Of a DNA stretch of 64,000 nt, positions 21,766 through 33,776 are shown in pieces (positions within the stretch are counted from its first letter, which is position 1; each line of letters starts with the position of its first letter). A program made the translations under genes and the position numbers. Origin of the DNA: Pelobates cultripes (lineage: Eukaryota > Chordata > Amphibia > Anura > Pelobatidae); contig OW240912.1 in the NCBI GenBank assembly GCA_933207985.1, positions 360,730,305 to 360,794,304 on the forward strand, in the 5' to 3' direction. Below the pieces are notes generated by a model. It had not been told where the DNA came from. It worked only from the letters and a program-made list of their open reading frames with translations, and did not search any database.

Positions 21766-23349
21766 AGCTAGAGACTACTCTAACAAGATTACCTTCAACT
21801 GTAAGGTCTTGTTTTTTATTTCTATTTGTGCACTTTACTATTAAAGCACTTTTTACCATTTTATACCGATATGTGAGAGGACATTGGATTTTTTCCATCC
21901 CCTGGCAAGCTAAAAAGAAGGAAGTGGTGATCCTTAATCCCACAGCGCTGGAAAATTGAGCCTTGTATTACAGGCTCTAATTTTGTGAGTGTGTTACTAT
22001 ATATTTTATCCTCACTATATTCACTATTCAGACAATATTGCACTATCAAGTGTTATTATCTGTTCTACTTTTAGAATTTACCTGAATTTATCTGTAACCA
22101 GAAGAAACTCCACCTTACACTGTATGTGTGCCTTAACATGCCCCCATTTTTTCACCAATAGATGCCAAAGTATGTGGTAAAAAATAATTTTGTGCATTTT
22201 TTACATATGGATTGCATTTTTGCTGGGCATTTTGTATATTTCACATGTGCCCCTAGGTTCAAACCCCCCAAATTATGTTCAGCTAAGTCTTCTGAGTAAA
22301 ATGACACTGTATTGTATGTCTTTGGCACTATTTCGTGAAGCTAAAGTGCCATATAGGAGACCTGTCCTTTTCAGTACTCACAGTAGAATTTTGAGACACA
22401 GATTTAATGAGCCTATGCTTCCATTTGGGGTATTATAACAGTTTGACTGTTCAAAAAAACCCCACAAAGGCCTACCATTTGTAAAAGTAGACACTCCAGG
22501 GTATCTCATAAGGTCCATATTGTGCCTTAACATGCCCCCATTTTTTTACCAATAGATGCCAAAGTATGTGGTAAAAGATAATTTTGTGCGTTTTTTACAT
22601 ATGGATTGCATTTTTGCTGGGCATTTTGTATATTTCACATGTGCCACTAAGTTCAAATCCCAGAGATTAAATTCAGCTAAGTCTTCTAAGTAAAATGATA
22701 CCCCCATTGTATGTCTTTGGCACTATTTCGTGAAGTTACAGTGCCATATAGGAGACCAAGCCATATCAGTTTTTACCGAACTTTGAATTTTGACGCTGGG
22801 CCTATGTGCAATTTCCAAGCATCTTAGCAGGTTTTAAATTCAAACTACCCCACAAAGGCCTTACATTTCTCAAAGTAGACACCCCATGGTATTTCAAAAG
22901 GTATATTCTAAACCTTAGTGTAGGATCATTTTTTTGTTAGTTTGTACCAAGTCTAGTTGCAATTAGCATTTTTTCTGCCTTTTTGACACACACTTGGAGA
23001 TGTTACTGTATATTTTGCTATACTTATTTGTGCTACGGCAGTATAACACCTAATATGTTGCTCAGCTATGTCATCTTAGTGCAACGATAACCCCATGTGT
23101 ACCTTTCTCAGGGTTATGTGGATGTTGAAGGGGCACATTGGAGACACACCATTTCCATAATTTTCAAAAGTGGGCCCAAGTCTCATTGTAGCAGCTCAGG
23201 ACTGCAAATTACCTCTCAAAGGCCACATATATTTTTAAGTATAAGCAGCTCATCAATTCAAATTATGAACAAGTGCATACTATTTGCTGTGAAAAGGTGG
23301 AATAGTTGGGGTAAACTTATCCGGGGGTAGTACCCAGTCATCTGCATCC

Positions 23350-23755
23350 CGGGCAAAGCTGTCATGGATTCCGAAACCAAAACACAGACAGACCACAAAG
23401 AGAGAGAACACAAAGAGAGAAACTTGTAATACCGGTCCTTAGAATGGCCGGGCTATACAAGCAGAGAATTGTCAAGGTACAAGCCGAGGTCAAAGGAGTA
23501 AAGAGAAACGGAACAACGATAGGACAAGCCGAGGTCAAGGATCAGAGAAGACAGGATAAGCGTGAGACAAAGCCAAGATTCGGTAACCAATCAGACAGTT
23601 GACTAAAAATCACACCCCAAAACTGGTCTACTTATTCGGCCTGGGTGTGAAAATTTTTAAAACAGTGACCAATACATAGGCTGGGCTAAGAGGGGCAATC
23701 AAGGCAGTAATAGCTGGTCTCAGCAATTACGCCCCTCTTGTAACACACCCTGCAC
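23350..23755. repeat. Possible solo LTR-like insert in the piggyBac 3' region
   Basis: The stretch begins TGTCATGGATTCC and ends CTCTTGTAACA, so it has TG...CA ends. Internally CAAGCCGAGGTCAA occurs twice. No matching target duplication was found, so borders and class are tentative. Confidence 0.35.
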
Positions 23756-23886
23756 CTTTTCTGGGGGTTTTGTTTTTTAGGGGTTGGTGGAATCTTAAAG
23801 CAAAAGTGACCTGCCTCCATTCTTCTGCTAGGCTCCACTGATGGTCTCCTTGTGTGGCACTCAAGTAGCCCAGAAATGAGCTCAAA

Positions 23887-25256
23887 CTAGAATGAAAGAA
23901 AAGTGCTTTTCAGCACAGCATTTGCCTTTTTAAAAATGGCAAAGGCATTGTGGATTGCCATCTGCATCAGATATATGCCCACTTTTTTATACCATGGCCT
24001 GGTCTTACGCATGATCAAATACGACTGCATCAGTTGATCGGACACGTCAACGCCCCCCATATGCCGATTATATTGCCGTATGCAGACTGGTACTTGTTTA
24101 CATTCCTCTCTGCCATGAACTGCGACCCTCCGAGTGTTTTCACCATGGATGGTGGCATCCTTTTTATCCCTGTACTTGAGTGCCAGCAGTTCACTCTGGC
24201 AGAGAGCTGCTGTTTCCCCCCTTTTCATTTTTTTGTTCGCTGGAGCCTTTGGGAAAACTGTGCGACTCTTCCGAATAGCGCCACAAGCCACAGTCTCGAA
24301 GCAGTACAACATTTTTAACAGTGGGATGCTATTATAAAAGTTATCGATGTATACATGATAACCTTTATTAAGTAGTGGCATTACTAAGTCCCAGACAATT
24401 TTCCCACTTGTTCCTACTATATCTGGGCAACCTGGGGGCTCAAGGTAGCTATCCCATAGCCACTGCCACTTTCACACAGTTTATAAAATTTGATCCCATA
24501 TTGGGATCTTTTGGATGGGATATATTGTCTAAATCCCAGTCTTCCCTTAAACTTCATGAGGGACTCGTCAATGGAAATGTTTTTATTGGGGGTATATATA
24601 GTGGCAAATTTACTGTTAAAGTGGGCAATTAAAGGGAATATTTTATAAAGAAGATCATACTGCAGATCACCTTTTGGGGGGCACTTGTTATTGTCACTAA
24701 AGTGCATAAATCGCAGTATGTCTTCATATCTTTCCCTCTGCATTGTCTCGGCAAAAATGGGGGTATTGCAAATAGGATGTTTAGACCAATACATCCTAAT
24801 TGTGGGATTTTTAATTAGCCCCATTAACATGGCAGTGCCCAGAATTGTTTCAATTCTGGCACACTGGTTGGGTTCCATCTCTCTTTCCTGGAGATAAGAG
24901 AGTCTGGATTGCGTGCCAGATACTGCTCCGCATAGAGATTACTATCTCCCCAAAAATCTCATCTCCCACAACATCCAGCGCACTATAGCCAGACAGGTCA
25001 GCCTGTGTGCCAGGATTGGCTGTAAACACAGGATATCTGGGGAAAAATTATTAGGGGGTACCCAGTCATCTGCGCCATGTTCAGCATTAGGGGAATCGTC
25101 GATTTCCCCTGATGGTCCTGCAGTATCTGGCACATAGTCCCTGTCCCCTGCATCCCCTGCATCACTCCCTGCGTCACTCTCTGAGGCAGTGTCTGTCACT
25201 TCTGAGTCGGCCGCTAACAGGGCATAAGCCTCCTCTGCACTATACTTCCTGAACAT
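23887..25256 (-). pseudogene. piggyBac transposase, broken
   Basis: Read on the minus strand, the pieces are 25256-24942 (acidic N-terminus MFRKYSAEEAYALL), 24878-24417 (MEPNQCARIETILG to ISIDESLMKFKGRLGF) and 24381-23887 (HVYIDNFYNSIPLL to RHMGGVDVSDQLMQ). The catalytic Asp triad of the piggyBac DDE family is visible as IDESL, YIDNF and GGVDVSD. A stop after the first piece and a frame break between the second and third disrupt it. The C-terminal Cys-rich domain of the family is not readable past the stop at 23887. Confidence 0.85.
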
Positions 25257-25552
25257 TGTTAAATACAGTTAACACAGCTAACAAAACTTTAGCTAAATAA
25301 CTAAACATTTTTTTTTATTCCTAAATTCCACCCAACCAAGTAACTAAATCATAAACTAATAAAATCAAATAATAAAATTTAACCCCTTAGGGTTACAAAA
25401 AACATAAAATGTAACCCTTGAAAGTAAAAAAAATCACAGTAAAGTACTGTGACCTGTATATTGATCACTGTTAGCAGTGATCAAGCAGCAGGGAAAGGGT
25501 TATTTATTTATTTTTTTAAGAAAGGGGGAAAGGGTAAGCAACTTTTAATATA

Positions 25553-26480
25553 CCGTATTTTTCGCTCCATAAGACGCACTTTGTTTCCCCTCAAAAGTGA
25601 GGGGAAATGTCTGTGCGTTTTATGGAGCGAATGTGAAGCTTTACTTACCTGTATTGTAGCGTGGGCCGGCAGCACAGCGCGCTCCGCGGTACAGGAACTT
25701 CAATTTCAGGTTCCGGTTTCCGGCGGGACTGAAAGGAAGTGCACACTCAGTGTGCACACTTCCTTTCAGTCCCGCCGGAAACCGGAACCTGAAATAGAAG
25801 TTCCTGGACCGCGGAGCGCGCTGTGAAGCCGGCCCACGCTCCAAGACAGGTAAGTAATTATGGGACAAGGGGAGGGGGAGACACTATGGGACAAGGGGAG
25901 GGGGACACTATGGGACAAGGGGAGGGGGACACTATGGGACAAGGGGAGGGGAGGAGACACTATGGACAAGGGGAGGGGAGGAGACACTATGGGACAAGGG
26001 GAGGGGGACACTATGGGAGAAAGGGAGGGGAGACACTATGGGACAAGGGGAGGGAGGACACTATGGGACAAGGGGAGTGGGAGACACTATGGGACAAGGG
26101 CAGGGGGGGACACTATGGGAGGGAAAGTGCACTATGGGACAATGGGAGGGGGGGACACTATGGGATCAGAACACTAATGGACAAGGGGAGGAGGGGTTAA
26201 AGAACACTATGGGACAGGGTAGGAGGGGTTAACAATCACTATGGGACAGGGTAGGAGGGGAGACAGGGTAGGAGGGGTTAACAATCACTATGGGACAGAG
26301 GAAAGGGGGGTTAAAGATCATTATGGGACAGGGGAGAAAAAAAAATATTCTGAACAAACTGTCCCATGGTAAGAAACACTATGGAACAGTTTGTTCAGAA
26401 TATTTTTTTTTCTGGGTTTCCTCCTCTAAAAACTAGGTGCGTCTTATGGTGAGGTGTGTCTTATGGAGCGAAAAATACGG
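25553..26480. mobile_element. TA-flanked hairpin element nested in the piggyBac
   Basis: Inverted termini CCGTATTTTTCGCTCCATAA and its mirror are flanked by TA on both sides (25551-25552, 26481-26482). Inside are a near-perfect hairpin of about 80-bp arms around 25750 (TTCCTTTCAGTCCCGCCGGA on the right arm), a minisatellite (25860-26330), and a second inverted repeat of TCTGAACAAACTGTCCCA (26350-26400). There is no transposase. TA target choice is compatible with Tc1/mariner-like or other TA-targeting enzymes; the class is not settled. Confidence 0.65.
25860..26330 (+). repeat. Purine-rich minisatellite
   Basis: About 20 copies of a 22-30-bp unit built on CACTATGGGACAAGGGGAGG vary in G-run length. 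ORFs across it are artefacts of the repeat. Confidence 0.9.
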
Positions 26481-26799
26481 TAACTATTCTTCTGGGACAC
26501 AATGTTGCAACGATCCGTCTCTCTCCACTTCACAAACCCACAAGAGGTGGAGGGAGGCGGATCAGATGTCCCAGCAGCATTGTGACCGCTGTGACTGGTT
26601 GTCACAGCGATCACATGGGCTGGGATATCGGGATTTGCTGTTGCTGGTCTGCCCCTGACTCGGAGGCACCCAGCAACAGCGTTAACCCACCGCAGCGATC
26701 GGGGTTAATGTTAACGCGTGATGGACAAGGTCCGTCACTTGTCATTAACGTTTCCCCTGAGTGACGGACCTCGTCCGTCACTCGTCCTTAAGGGGTTAA

Positions 26800-26950
26800 A
26801 TTCTATGGGTTACATCAGAAAGCATATCAGAGGAGACTTGCTTTTCAAAAAGCCCAAATTCGTTTCATGATTATTTTCTGAGGCTCTCTGCATCATTTGC
26901 AGTCATCAACAATGTGATGGGAAGGATACTGCAAAACTGTTCATTACAGA
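26800..26950. other. Short intergenic stretch
   Basis: Nothing is recognised between the piggyBac right end and the LINE relic. Confidence 0.4.
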
Positions 26951-27375
26951 TACAAAATAGAAACATAGAATGTGACAGCATAGAACCCTTCAGCCCATCT
27001 AGTCTGCCTGATTTTCTAAATACTTTTGTTAGTCCCTGGCCTTATCTTATATCTAGGATAGCCTTATGCCTATCCCATGCATGCTTAAACTCTTTCACTG
27101 TGTTAACCTCTACCACTTCAGCTGGAAGGCTATTCCATGCATTCATTACTCTCTCAGTAAAGTAACACTTCCTAAATTTATTTTTAAATCTTTGCCCCTC
27201 TAATGTAAAACTTTGTCCTCTTGCTGTGTGTTTTTTCTTCTTATAAATATAGTCTCCTCCTTTACTGTGTTGATTCCCTTTATGTATTTAAACGTTTCTA
27301 TCATATCCCCCCTGTCTGGTCTTTCATCCAAGCTATACATTAAGATGCTTTAACCTTTCCTTGTAAGTTTATTCT
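26950..27375 (-). pseudogene. CR1/Rex-like LINE 3' end relic
   Basis: The minus strand translates with breaks to GDMIETFKYIKGINTVKEE and then a segment resembling RVMNAWNSLPAEVVEVNTVKEFK, the conserved C-terminal region of a frog LINE family. It is followed by RLDGLKGSMLSHSMF-like sequence. Several stops and indels are present. It is probably the same broad LINE type as the relic at 1-830. Confidence 0.65.
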
Positions 27376-27869
27376 GCAATCCATTAGCCAGTTTAGTAGC
27401 CCTTCACTGAGATATGGTCTCCAGTATAACACTTCAAGTGAGGTCTCACCAGTGCTCTGTACAATGGCTCATGCCTCTCACTAAAATGTTTCTTTTTAAC
27501 ACACTTCTCTCATTAGTCCTTACCACAAAATATATCTATTTTTTTCACTGCAGCAAAAACTGGGGGTGGCACATTGTCCCAGCTTCTGCCACAGACCAAC
27601 CTAAACTAGTCATTCTTCATATGCCTTCTGTATTTCCCTCCTACCATATGTCTCTCACCCTGTACTGAATATTGATGATATTGTATATCCCCTCTGCATC
27701 AGACACATAGTAGAACCTCAAAATGCTGGCACATTACAGGTGAAGCAAAGGAAGGCATGCAGTCATACTCCTACCCAGTTCCCACTCAATCATGCTCTGC
27801 ATTTATACATTCCCACTAGAAATAGTAATAAGTTAATGTAAGATGTGTAAGAGCTTCTCATTACTATAG
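27376..27869. other. Intergenic, nothing recognised
   Basis: Chance ORFs only; no repeat termini were noticed. Confidence 0.35.
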
Positions 27870-28457
27870 CTAGAATTGTCTGCACAGGTTGGGTGGGAGC
27901 TCCCCAGAAAAGCTCTTAAACACAAGGCTGGAAAGATAAAGGGTGCATCTGGATTCCAGCAACAGCCAGTTTAGTTTTTTTACCATGTCACAATGGTGGG
28001 TCCTGTAATTACATTGTAGCACAAATCGGCAGAACGAGTTATACAATGTATTAAGCCTATTAAGGTGAGTTTGCAGTGCAGGGGCATATACTACATCTGC
28101 ATAATCAATGATTTGCATCAGCATTTGCTGTACATTTTTTTTTCCTTTACTGCAGGGCTTAAGCAGGATTTGTTTCTGTACAGGGCACCTAGTTTTGGAT
28201 AAAGTTTAGATGCGCGTTTTACTATGTGGAGGCCAAAAGATAGATTAGGGTCTAACAACATACCCAAGTATTTGAAATAGTGGACTGCGTACAGTGTGCC
28301 ATTTGAATTTGTTTTGATGGAATAGGTGGGAATTTTGTAATTTGTGTAATTTAGGTACTGTTCCAAAGATCATTGTGACAGTTTTGTCAGTGTTTAGGAA
28401 GAGTTTGTTTTTTGTGATCTTCTTTTCTACCTCTATGAACTGGTCTTGGGGCACAGT

Positions 28458-30339
28458 CAGTGGCATACACACGATCCATGGGGCCCCAGTGCGAAAACTG
28501 ATCCGTGGCCCCCCCGGCGCTTACACTACGTGCCCCCCCCCAGCGCTTACACATGATGGCGGGCACCTGGTTGCATGCTGCGACCCCTGTGACCGCGGTA
28601 TGTACACCATTGCATGCAGATACCCATACACTTAGAGGACACTATAGGCACCCAGACCACTTCAGCTCAATGAAGTGGTCTGGGTGCCAGGTCTCTCTAG
28701 TTTTAACCATGCAGCTGAAAACAACTGCTATGTTTCACTGAGGGTTAATCCAGCCTCTAGTAGCTGTCTCACTGACAACCGCTAGAGGCGCTTCTGCGAT
28801 TTTAACTGTGAAAATCACAGTGAGAAGACACTGGACGTCCATAGGAAAGCATTTAGTAATGCTTTCCTATGGGCAGTTTGAATGCGCGCGTGGCTCTTGA
28901 CGCACATTCGGAGCTGAGAGGCAGGTCGGGGCGGAGAGATCCCCAGCGCCAAGGGAGCCTGGCGCTGGAGAAAGGTAAGTGCTGAAGGGGTTTTAACCCC
29001 TTCAGCCCAGCGGGAGGGAGGCCACAAGAGTGGGGGGGACCGAAGGACTATATAGTGCCAGGAAAACAAGTTAATGACAAACATTCAGTTACACATACAG
29101 ACAAACAGATATCCATGCAGACCAAGAGATACACATACAGACCCACATACAGGCACACACACACATGCAGACACACACAGAGATACACATACATGCACAC
29201 ACACACACACATACAGACACACACACACTCATAGTGACAGACCCACATACACACTCACTGACAAACAAATATACACTCTCACTAACAAACACACACTCAC
29301 TAACAGACAAGCATTCACACACACAAACAGACACATACACACCAGCTAACAGATACACACATCTACTGAAAGACACACACTCAGTGACAGACATACATAC
29401 ACATTCACTGACAGACAGACACAAATACACACTCACTTACAAAACATACACTCTCACTGACAAATACACACTAACTAACAGACGCCAAACAGACTCACTA
29501 ACAGACACACACTCAATAACAGACACACACTAACACACACACAAACTAACACACTCTGTAACAGACACACACAGTAACACACTCACTGACACACACAGAC
29601 ACACACAGACAAACACACACTTACTGACACACAAAACTAACACACTCACTAGCAGACACACACTCAATAACAGACACACACAAACTAACACACAACTAAC
29701 ACACTCAGTAAAAGACACACACACAGTAACACACACACACTCACTGAGACACAAAACCTAACACACTCACTGACACTCACTAGCAGACACACACTCAATA
29801 GCAGACACACACTAACAGACAAACACAAACTAACACACTCAGTAACAGACACACACACACACACAATAACACACTCACTGACACACACACACTAACACTA
29901 ACACACATACACACACATATTTTTATTTGTTTAATCCCCCAGCCTCCCTACCTTTGGGAGTGCTGAGGGGATTCCAGCTTTCCCTGGGATCCAGTGGAGC
30001 TGCTGGGCGGCCAGTCACTGCAAGTGACCAGAGAGCATTGATCCTCCTCTTAAGCTCCCTCGTGCGCTGCTCACTGATGCCGGAGTGATGTCATATTCCG
30101 GCTCAGGCATCACTGCGGTGCGTGTGAGGGAGCTGGGCAGAGAGAGCTCAGGGGGGAATACACCCTTGCACGCCCGCCCGCAAAGTGACACCACTTCCAG
30201 CCTCGGGGGGCCCTGAGGTGGCCAGCTACTAGGCCCACCAGGAGAAGAGGCTGGCAAAATGCAGCCATGGCCGCACTGGCGTACATACCTGGGTCACAGG
30301 GCGGCCGGGCCCCCTGCAACTGTGTTATGAACGCCAGTG
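28458..30339. mobile_element. Non-autonomous hAT element, copy 1
   Basis: Ends are CAGTGGCATACAC and GAACGCCAGTG (mirror). An 8-bp target duplication GGCACAGT/GGCACAGC lies at 28450-28457 and 30340-30347, with one change. It holds a TTAA-MITE-like segment (about 28630-28990), a long (ACAC)-based simple repeat (29050-29925) and a GC-rich right end. It has no transposase. It is the same family as 44471-45790. Confidence 0.75.
29050..29925 (+). repeat. ACACAC/CTCACTGACA simple-repeat array
   Basis: Short units such as ACACACTCACTGACAGACAC repeat imperfectly for nearly 900 bp. Both strands give long, meaningless ORFs of His/Thr or Val/Cys repeats. Confidence 0.9.
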
Positions 30340-31475
30340 GGCACAGCCTCAAGCTGCGGTAGATCGGATTTGCGTTCATAGATTACTGTATTGTCTGCGT
30401 ACATGTGTACATTTGAGGATTTGCAGACATTAGGTAGATCCTTTATAAATAATGTGAAAAGTAGGGAGTTGAGAATGGAACCTTGGAGAACACCACACGT
30501 GACGGGGAGAGGGAGTCACTGTCAAAAATGGACACATATTGTGATCGATCCGATACATATGATCGAAACCAGGTTAGTGGACATTCACCAATACCTGAGT
30601 TTTTCAGTTTGTGCAGTAGAATGTTGTAGTCTGCTGTGTCAAAGGCCTTTGCAAAATCAACTTTTAAAAGGGCAGTTGTTGTTGTTGAGTGATTTGGGCG
30701 AAAGCCTGATTGATCAGGGGTCAGTTAGTTTGATGGTAATACTCACATTGTTGCGTATGGACGCATTTTTCCTAAATTTTTGACAATACTGGGAGCAATG
30801 ACATTGGGCGATAGTTAGAAACTCAAGTATGGATAGGTACTACTCTTGCAGTCTTCCAAAGTTTGGGTATCTACCCAGACACCAAGGATTCATTAATTAG
30901 GCTTGTGACAATGTGACAAGTTTAGCAATTGCCGGTGCATTGAGCTTCAACAGCATTGCTGGGATTTGATCAGGTCCAGACTGATTTTTAGATTATTAAG
31001 GTGTTTCTTAATTACACTAATAGGTACAGGTCTAAAATGTAACTTCTCTATATTGGATCTTTGCAAACTTAGTGGGGCTTGATCCATATTTGTAGTTTCA
31101 GCACTTGTGTCATGTATTAGCTTGGCAATCAGGGTGGTGGTGCATCTGACAAAATAATTGTTAAAATCATTTGCTATATCTAAGGGAAGTTGCAGGGTTT
31201 GGTTTTCCACTTTGACACTGGAGGGTTGGGAGTGGATTAGGGGAGTTTGTAAGTTATTTATGATTATATTTTTCAAAAGTTGCTAGAGTTTGAAATGTTT
31301 AGATTTTCACTGAAATATTGGGCCTTGGCTAATTTTGTTTGTTTTGTGCATATATTTCGCCATTTTCTATATGCACAGTGATCTATCATAGAGCCAGTAC
31401 GCTTGAACTTTGACCACAATGAATCACAAAACTGGTACATTTGAATGAGGTCAGGTGTGATCCAATTCATATGTA

Positions 31476-33630
31476 CCCCTTTTACTCTGACCTTACCTTA
31501 GATTCATTCTTTTTAGTAATAATACAGAGCTAGGAATTGACAAAATCAGTAAATGTTGACATGGTGATTGACAAATAATTCTATGGTGATATTATCATAT
31601 TTCTAGATTGCATTCCAATGTTTTTAGTATAGCTATATAGCATGCAAAGATTACAGATGCTTACAGTGCCAAATGCTTACTAATGTCTCGTAAAACTGAA
31701 ATGTTTACTAGATTTAAACAAATGATTTACAATAAAAAAGAACAGTTTAAAATTATTAGCTTGGAAGCTGGGAGTACAGCAAGTGAGAAATCTAATTGCC
31801 TTGCATAAAAATCACTTGACCATTGATAGATTAGGCAAAATATACAAATCAATTAATCAATTAATCTGCTGGCAAGATCTAACATATGTATGGGGAAATG
31901 TTTCAATCTTCTTGGGGTCTCTGTCATGCCTTGACAAGGATCATCTTAGAGGGCAGAAATGTTGGGCCCACATGTTAGTGGATTAAAACTACTTTTTGGT
32001 GATTTGGTGATTCATGAACCAACTCCAACCCTTTCAAGATAATATAAAAGACTCAGCTGTGGTCCTCTTGACAGACCATCTACATCCAGCAATGAAGATG
32101 TCAACTTGTTGATCCAGTTGTAGCTTTAACGCTAAATGTTTATGCCACAAGACAACTACTATGTAAAAAAGAATAATACATTAAAGCACATACTGTATAA
32201 GCTATATGGTACCATGATATTTTACAGCTTTTCTATCTTAAACAACTAATGTTTAGGCAGGTTACACTTACAAATAAATAATAATTGCAAAATATTGGAC
32301 CACACATATACAGATGGTGATGGGCAGATTTTATTGGAAATCCACACAATGTTCTATCGCCTACTGGAGCGTGTCTCAAGGTTAAGAAAGTCTCACGTGG
32401 GAGCCAAAAGTCTTAATTTTCTAAATTATTATCAATTTGCTTGGAATGATCCACCCTGGTATAGAGTCACTGAGAGGAAATTGAAACAAGTGGCACTCTA
32501 TTTTGTATATGTTGAACAAATAAATAAATAAAGTCAAGAACAGACATTAGTGGTAAACAGGTGCAGCAAATCATGTAGAGGACATGAATGCAAAGTAGGA
32601 ATAATCATAAGGTAACCTTAGGCAGTTGCCTAGAATCAAGAGTTTAAACCCTTGGCCCTGGAACCATAAATTTGCTTGGTGTTATTAACCATTGTTATGT
32701 GAAAAATGAAAAGGGCAGGGCCTCCACACTGGTAACCTGCCTAGTGTTCTGTGGGATCTTAATCCTTATCAGTATTATTGTGTTAGTTACTATATGTAGA
32801 GTGAGATAGTTTAGTATGAGATTAACATTTTATCACTGCAGCATTTGCAAATTAAAGACCAATTTTTCCATTTTAATTTCAGAATTTTCAGAAAAAAATT
32901 GAGACAATTTTCCCACAATAATTTATATATTTTCAAATGAGTCATTTTTATACCGCATTTTGAATGCATAAGACACTAAGAAACCTCATCTGCACTCACC
33001 TACATACAGAGTTAGGTGTTTGATGCAGTTTGTTGTATGTTCTGATAATCATCCAGGGTATCCGAATAAAGAAGCACCTTCTTACAGTGCCTCCGGTAAC
33101 CTTACACAGTGGCCAAGATTACAGAGTCCCATGACGATCTCCAAAAGCACAGTTGTTTATCTTGTAATTTTTTTCAGCTCTTCCTCTAAGTATAGATTTT
33201 TTGTGATCAGTCTGTTATATTTAAAAGTGTAGAAAGACAAGTAATGACAATATCAGGATGAAAAAAAAATATATAGTATGGCATTGGCAAATATTATTCA
33301 ACCAAAATAGTTCAAAGACCACTATATGTGACCTATGGCTTCAGCTATATAATAATTTATTTAAAATTTATATTTATCTATAATGCAAAACATGATAAAC
33401 TTCATAGGTTTAGAAAATATTTGAAAAAGATTTCAAAATTAGAAAGTTTAGAACATCAGCAAAGAAATCAGTTTATATTGAGGTTAATAATTTCCATACA
33501 TAAATGGATTAAAAATTGTTAGAAGATGTTAATACATTTATATGTTGCCTATTACGTGGAATGTGTTTTGCGAATAAAAGCATTTATTCATTAGTTTAAA
33601 CTCAGGTATTTTAAGTGATTGCTTTATGGT
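31476..33630. other. Intergenic upstream of keratin 2
   Basis: At 31920-31975 the sequence CTTGACAAGGATCATCTTAG with GGGCAGAAATGTTGG resembles a decayed Penelope-type hammerhead region. An orphan ORF at 32295-32531 (78 codons) has no recognised motif. The remainder is AT-rich and unassigned. Confidence 0.35.
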
Positions 33631-33632
33631 AA

Positions 33633-33680
33633 GGGAAGCCAACAGTAAATGCATTGAGCTTTGATGAAGAAGGTGTGTTA
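33633..33680 (+). promoter_or_regulatory. Conserved upstream block, keratin gene 2
   Basis: GGAAGCCAACAGTAAATGCA followed by TTGAGCTTTGATGAAGAAGG and TGTGTTA is nearly identical to the block at 57939-57984 before keratin 3, and its core matches 8771-8801 before keratin 1. It lies about 124 bp upstream of the TATA box. Confidence 0.65.
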
Positions 33681-33769
33681 CTGATTCTATTGCTATAAAA
33701 TCAAAGTGTAATAAGGTTCATAAGCAATGCTCATATAAGCCAGTAACATCGATCTCCACCCATATGAAG

Positions 33770-33776
33770 TATAAAA
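33770..33776 (+). promoter_or_regulatory. TATA box, keratin gene 2
   Basis: TATAAAA is preceded by CCACCCATATGAAG, shared almost exactly with keratin 3 (ACACCCATTTGAAG). The CACCC element is a potential KLF/Sp site. It lies 98 bp before the ATG. Confidence 0.75.

Larger units (their letters stand above)
19179..22126 (+). mobile_element. Penelope-like retroelement in a long palindrome
   Basis: It is flanked by a 14-bp direct duplication TGTGCCTTAACATG at 19165-19178 and 22127-22140. Removing the insert restores the 394-bp tandem unit of the host piggyBac. The left arm (about 19293-20309) is the near-perfect reverse complement of the right arm (about 21112-22126). The core carries a 5'-truncated GIY-YIG ORF (20343-21122), and the left side has about 115 bp outside the palindrome. 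Both arms contain a hammerhead-like motif. The GIY-YIG domain, 5' truncation, inverted terminal arrangement and hammerhead motif all fit Penelope-like elements. Confidence 0.8.
18164..26795 (-). mobile_element. Large piggyBac element with nested insertions
   Basis: It is flanked by TTAA at 18160-18163 and 26796-26799. The termini are CTCCTTAAGGAC on the left and GTCCTTAAGGGG on the right, inverted copies with one mismatch. The transposase lies on the minus strand (23887-25256). The left part has about three copies of a 394-bp tandem unit (around 18920-19178, 22127-22520 and 22521-22915), recognised by GTCTTTGGCACTATTTCGTG. It is interrupted by a Penelope-like element (19179-22126), a possible LTR-like repeat (23350-23750) and a hairpin element (25553-26480). 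Without these the element would be near 4.4 kb. Confidence 0.75.
27870..31475 (-). pseudogene. LINE (CR1/Rex-like) reverse transcriptase relic, split by a hAT element
   Basis: On the minus strand, 31470-30947 gives the linker between endonuclease and RT. About 30690-30540 gives VDFAKAFDTADYNILLHKLK (RT box with catalytic Asp). About 30402-30380 gives YADNTVIY, the YADD box with the second Asp changed to Asn. After the 28458-30339 insert the frame resumes with QFIEVEKKITKNKLFLN, YLGMLLDPNLSF and DYADVVYAPA (28440-27880). Multiple stops show it is inactive. Confidence 0.75.

Noticed and set aside
19293..22126. Several mirrored 60-84-codon ORFs in the palindrome arms
   Set aside because: They occur as exact mirror pairs because the DNA is inverted, overlap each other on both strands and have no known domain.
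25860..26330. GQGEGDTMGQGEG-type repetitive ORFs
   Set aside because: They are frames through the purine-rich minisatellite. Their starts and ends follow unit-length changes.
29050..29925. Long ORFs on both strands (His/Thr-rich and Val/Cys-rich)
   Set aside because: They are translations of an ACAC simple repeat, with no codon structure or motif.
32295..32531. 78-codon ORF considered as a small gene
   Set aside because: It has no recognisable domain, Kozak context is weak, and it sits in repeat-rich intergenic DNA. It was left as unassigned.
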